Of a DNA stretch of 64,000 bases, positions 61,709 through 64,000 are shown piece after piece (the first letter of the stretch is position 1; each line of letters begins with the position of its first letter). The notes beneath the pieces were generated by a model that worked only from the letters and a program-made list of their open reading frames with translations, was not told the origin of the DNA and made no database searches. Source of the DNA: Balneola sp. MJW-20 (GTDB lineage Bacteria > Bacteroidota > Rhodothermia > Balneolales > Balneolaceae); assembly GCF_040811775.1 (NCBI RefSeq), contig NZ_JBFNXW010000003.1, positions 186,001 through 250,000 of the forward strand, given 5' to 3'. A program made the position numbers and the translations under genes.

Positions 61709-64000
61709 ATGCTAGGATCGGTTCGGTATTTATGTTTATCGCTCGTCATTTTGTTGAGCGGAATTATATCCCTCAATGCACAGGATTACCAGAATTCAGC
61801 TCAGTTTCTGAAAGAGTTCAGGCAAGCGCAGGAAGCTCTTCCTCGAGAAACCGTATATCTGCAGACCGATCGTGACTGGTATTATTTTGGAGACAGAATC
61901 TGGTTTTCGGCTTTCGCAGTCACAGGTGGATATAATCTTTTGTCAGATATTTCCACTGTTCTATATGTTGAATTGATAGAGCCGGATGGCAATGTAGCTG
62001 AGAGGGTCGCAGTTGAACTTACCGGTGGAAGAGGAAGCGGAAGCATTAATTTTGAAAATGCAAAGAAGTCTACCGGAGACTATCAGTTAAGGGCTTTTAC
62101 AAGGTGGGGTAAACAGTTTGGAGAGTCTTATATCTTTTCAAAGAATATTGAGGTTTTATCCGATAAAGAGGTGAAAAGTAAGAACGAAGCGAAAGCTGTG
62201 ACAGATGTACAGTTCTTACCTGAGGGAGGAGATCTTATTGACGGCATCAGCAGCCGGGTAGCTTTTAAGGCAATAGGATCAGACGGACTTGGGGTAGCAG
62301 TAGATGGAATTATATACGATGATACCGGAAAACAGGTAGCTGAAATTAGCTCTGAACATCTGGGAATGGGATTGGTTGAACTTAGGGCTGAATCCGGAAG
62401 AAGTTATTATGCGGTGATCAATGAAAACCGATATGAGCTTCCTCAGGTTTTAGATGAGGGTGTCAGATTACAGGTCAATCAGGATGAAAACGATTTTAAA
62501 ATTAGCATTAAAGCTTCACCTGAATTCGACAACAATACCTATATGCTTTTTGCCCATGTAAGGGGACTGGTTTTTCATGCTTCCCTGGCTGAAGTAAAAG
62601 AAGGGAATATGGATCTGAATATTGAAAAGGAGAAGTTTCCCAGCGGGATAGTACACTTTGTCTTAATGAAAGGGAAGAAGCCGGTTTCAGAACGCCTGGC
62701 ATTCAATAAGAATGTGATCGACGAGGTGGAGTTGAATATTATTACGGATGAAGAAGAATATACAGAACGGGAAGGAGCAACCCTCGAACTTCAGTTTGAG
62801 GACCTGAAAACAGAAGAATTATCGGCAACAGCAAGCATTAGTATATTTGATGATAATATTCAGAATTATGACTATAACCGGAAGAACATAGTCTCTGAAT
62901 TATATTTAGGCTCTGAGATAAATGGATATATCGAACAACCCGGTTATTATTTCAGAGACGAGCCGGATGCAGACCGTTACCTGGATATCTTACTCATGAG
63001 TCAGGGGTGGAGAGCATTTAACATGAATGACCCCATTACACTGGAAGATGCAAAATACCTTAACAGCCCGGAAAGGGGTTTTAATCTGACCGGTCGGGTA
63101 GGTTCTTTGTGGACCAATAAACCGCTTCAGAATGCTTCTGTTTATGTGGTGATCGGTGATCAGAATGGAACCCCAAGGGTTGCCACAACCAATAGTGACG
63201 GTATATTCGTGATCGATAACCTGTCTGTATATGGAGAAAAGTATGTTCAGATACGTGCTAATAATGCAGATGGCAATGACCGGCTTCAGATGGAGGTCAT
63301 TGATCAGTTTGAAGGTTTCGACGAGTCAGTCGGATCTGTAAAACAGGATCTGATTAGTTACACTCCGGTTCTGGAAGAAGATTTCGGGGAATCGAATGAA
63401 GAGGTAAATAGTCAAGCTCTGTCAGAACTGAGTGAAAGGTCCGCTACCGTGTTGAACAGTTCAGAAGAATTTCTGGACGTTCAGATGTCGGGGGAGTTAG
63501 ATGAAGTGGAAGTAGTGGGGAAAAGTATTAGTCAGTCGGCTGTAGATAAAGTATTCAGTGACCTGGGAGGTGCCGGAACCCGTATTGACCTGGATGAGAG
63601 AAAAGTATTGAGAGACCTGTCGATGGATCAGGTACTGAATCAGCTGCCGGGGGTAAGAGTGAATCTATCAGAGAACACCATACTGCTGAATCGATCCATT
63701 GGATCACTTCAAAGCGGGCCTTCACCTCCTCTGATCATCATGGATGGTATGGAAGTAGATTTCAATACAGTTCGATATCTGAATACGGCAGATGTAAAGA
63801 CCATTACCGTATCACAAAGTCCGGCAGATCTGGCAATACTGGGATCCAGAGCCGGTGGCGGAGCCATTATCATAGAGACACGAACCGGTGCCGAGTATGC
63901 AGGAGGTTTAGGTGCTAACCGGGGAAATGAGAGTACCTTCGTTAAGGGCTATCAGGAGCCGGCACGTTTTTATGCTCCAAAATATGGTGTTAATGTCCCC
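61709..64000 (+). CDS. MG2/TonB-plug outer-membrane protein, 3' truncated
   Basis: The frame runs from ATG 61709 to the window end without a stop (764 codons). Signal peptide 1-25 (ISLNAQ). Then MG2-like beta domain with YLQTDRDWYYFGDRIWF, a carboxypeptidase-regulatory-like domain near residue 450 (FNLTGRVGSLW then NKPLQNASVYV) and a TonB-receptor plug near 600-720 (LRDLSMDQVLNQLPGV, PPLIIMDGMEVD, ILGSRAGGGAIIIET). In Bacteroidota such MG2-plug proteins sit in the outer membrane or bind TonB without a barrel. Ligand unknown. The C-terminus is missing from the window. Confidence 0.8.
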   Translation, partial: MLGSVRYLCLSLVILLSGIISLNAQDYQNSAQFLKEFRQAQEALPRETVYLQTDRDWYYFGDRIWFSAFAVTGGYNLLSDISTVLYVELIEPDGNVAERVAVELTGGRGSGSINFENAKKSTGDYQLRAFTRWGKQFGESYIFSKNIEVLSDKEVKSKNEAKAVTDVQFLPEGGDLIDGISSRVAFKAIGSDGLGVAVDGIIYDDTGKQVAEISSEHLGMGLVELRAESGRSYYAVINENRYELPQVLDEGVRLQVNQDENDFKISIKASPEFDNNTYMLFAHVRGLVFHASLAEVKEGNMDLNIEKEKFPSGIVHFVLMKGKKPVSERLAFNKNVIDEVELNIITDEEEYTEREGATLELQFEDLKTEELSATASISIFDDNIQNYDYNRKNIVSELYLGSEINGYIEQPGYYFRDEPDADRYLDILLMSQGWRAFNMNDPITLEDAKYLNSPERGFNLTGRVGSLWTNKPLQNASVYVVIGDQNGTPRVATTNSDGIFVIDNLSVYGEKYVQIRANNADGNDRLQMEVIDQFEGFDESVGSVKQDLISYTPVLEEDFGESNEEVNSQALSELSERSATVLNSSEEFLDVQMSGELDEVEVVGKSISQSAVDKVFSDLGGAGTRIDLDERKVLRDLSMDQVLNQLPGVRVNLSENTILLNRSIGSLQSGPSPPLIIMDGMEVDFNTVRYLNTADVKTITVSQSPADLAILGSRAGGGAIIIETRTGAEYAGGLGANRGNESTFVKGYQEPARFYAPKYGVNVP

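Overview
The window looks like a chromosomal segment from a Gram-negative member of the Bacteroidota/Balneolota branch. This is an inference from gene content, not from a marker search. Pointers are a DUF4270-like lipoprotein, PorV/PorQ-type and other outer-membrane barrels, an MG2/TonB-plug protein, an enlarged SecA, a Rho with a basic N-terminal tail, a lone DUF2975 protein, a 23S-IVP-like four-helix-bundle protein, many periplasmic peptidases, little Shine-Dalgarno signal and frequent TTG starts. Base composition is moderate and fairly even. No rRNA, tRNA, CRISPR array or prophage was recognised.

Layout. 1-3.9 kb: surface proteins (DUF4270-like, a barrel, a TPR protein) closed by a strong terminator. 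4-9.7 kb: rho, facing a minus-strand block of miaA-purS-clpS-purQ-lptB-rhodanese, then a PorV-like gene. 9.9-22.3 kb: dnaN-SAM hydrolase, a methyltransferase, argS, radC, amn/Nudix divergent pair, OsmC, peroxiredoxin, topA. 22.5-37.9 kb: tricorn-like protease, malic enzyme, M1 peptidase, recR-ybaB-dnaX, a metallo-beta-lactamase-fold protein, S9 peptidase, aminopeptidase P, and a nuclease-fold protein. 37.9-44 kb: the yidC-rnpA-rpmH cluster divergent from secA. 44.2-53.4 kb: polyphosphate glucokinase, DUF885 peptidase, VOC protein, old yellow enzyme, and histidine-utilisation genes hutU-hutI-hutG.

Two accessory systems stand out. (i) 53.4-54.1 kb holds a REP-associated tyrosine transposase (RAYT). 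A family of 13-bp hairpin repeats (ACTTT-NNN-AAAGT, arranged in pairs) flanks it. The same repeats recur at 22.3, 25.8-26.0 and 44.1 kb, twice as complete inverted REPIN-like units, and the last 11 codons of the RAYT are themselves made of the repeat. (ii) 54.5-60.8 kb (minus strand) is a tightly packed operon. It encodes a TolC-like channel fused to a GH-like barrel, a HlyD-type adaptor, a receiver-like protein with Glu at the phosphoacceptor position, a response regulator (receiver, TackOD1 zinc domain, GGDEF-like domain that lost its active site but keeps an RxxD), and a membrane family-2 glycosyltransferase. A DksA/TraR-like gene follows. I read this as a candidate synthase-dependent polysaccharide export system using a HlyD/TolC route with its own two-layer control. 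It is the strongest candidate here for an undescribed system.

The window ends in two very small proteins (63 and 41 residues) and a truncated MG2/TonB-plug gene. The housekeeping genes also carry lineage oddities: DnaX without zinc-finger cysteines, Rho without the usual N-terminal helical domain, SecA with a replaced C-terminal zinc motif, TopA with GRYGP repeats instead of zinc fingers, and rnpA starting inside rpmH.
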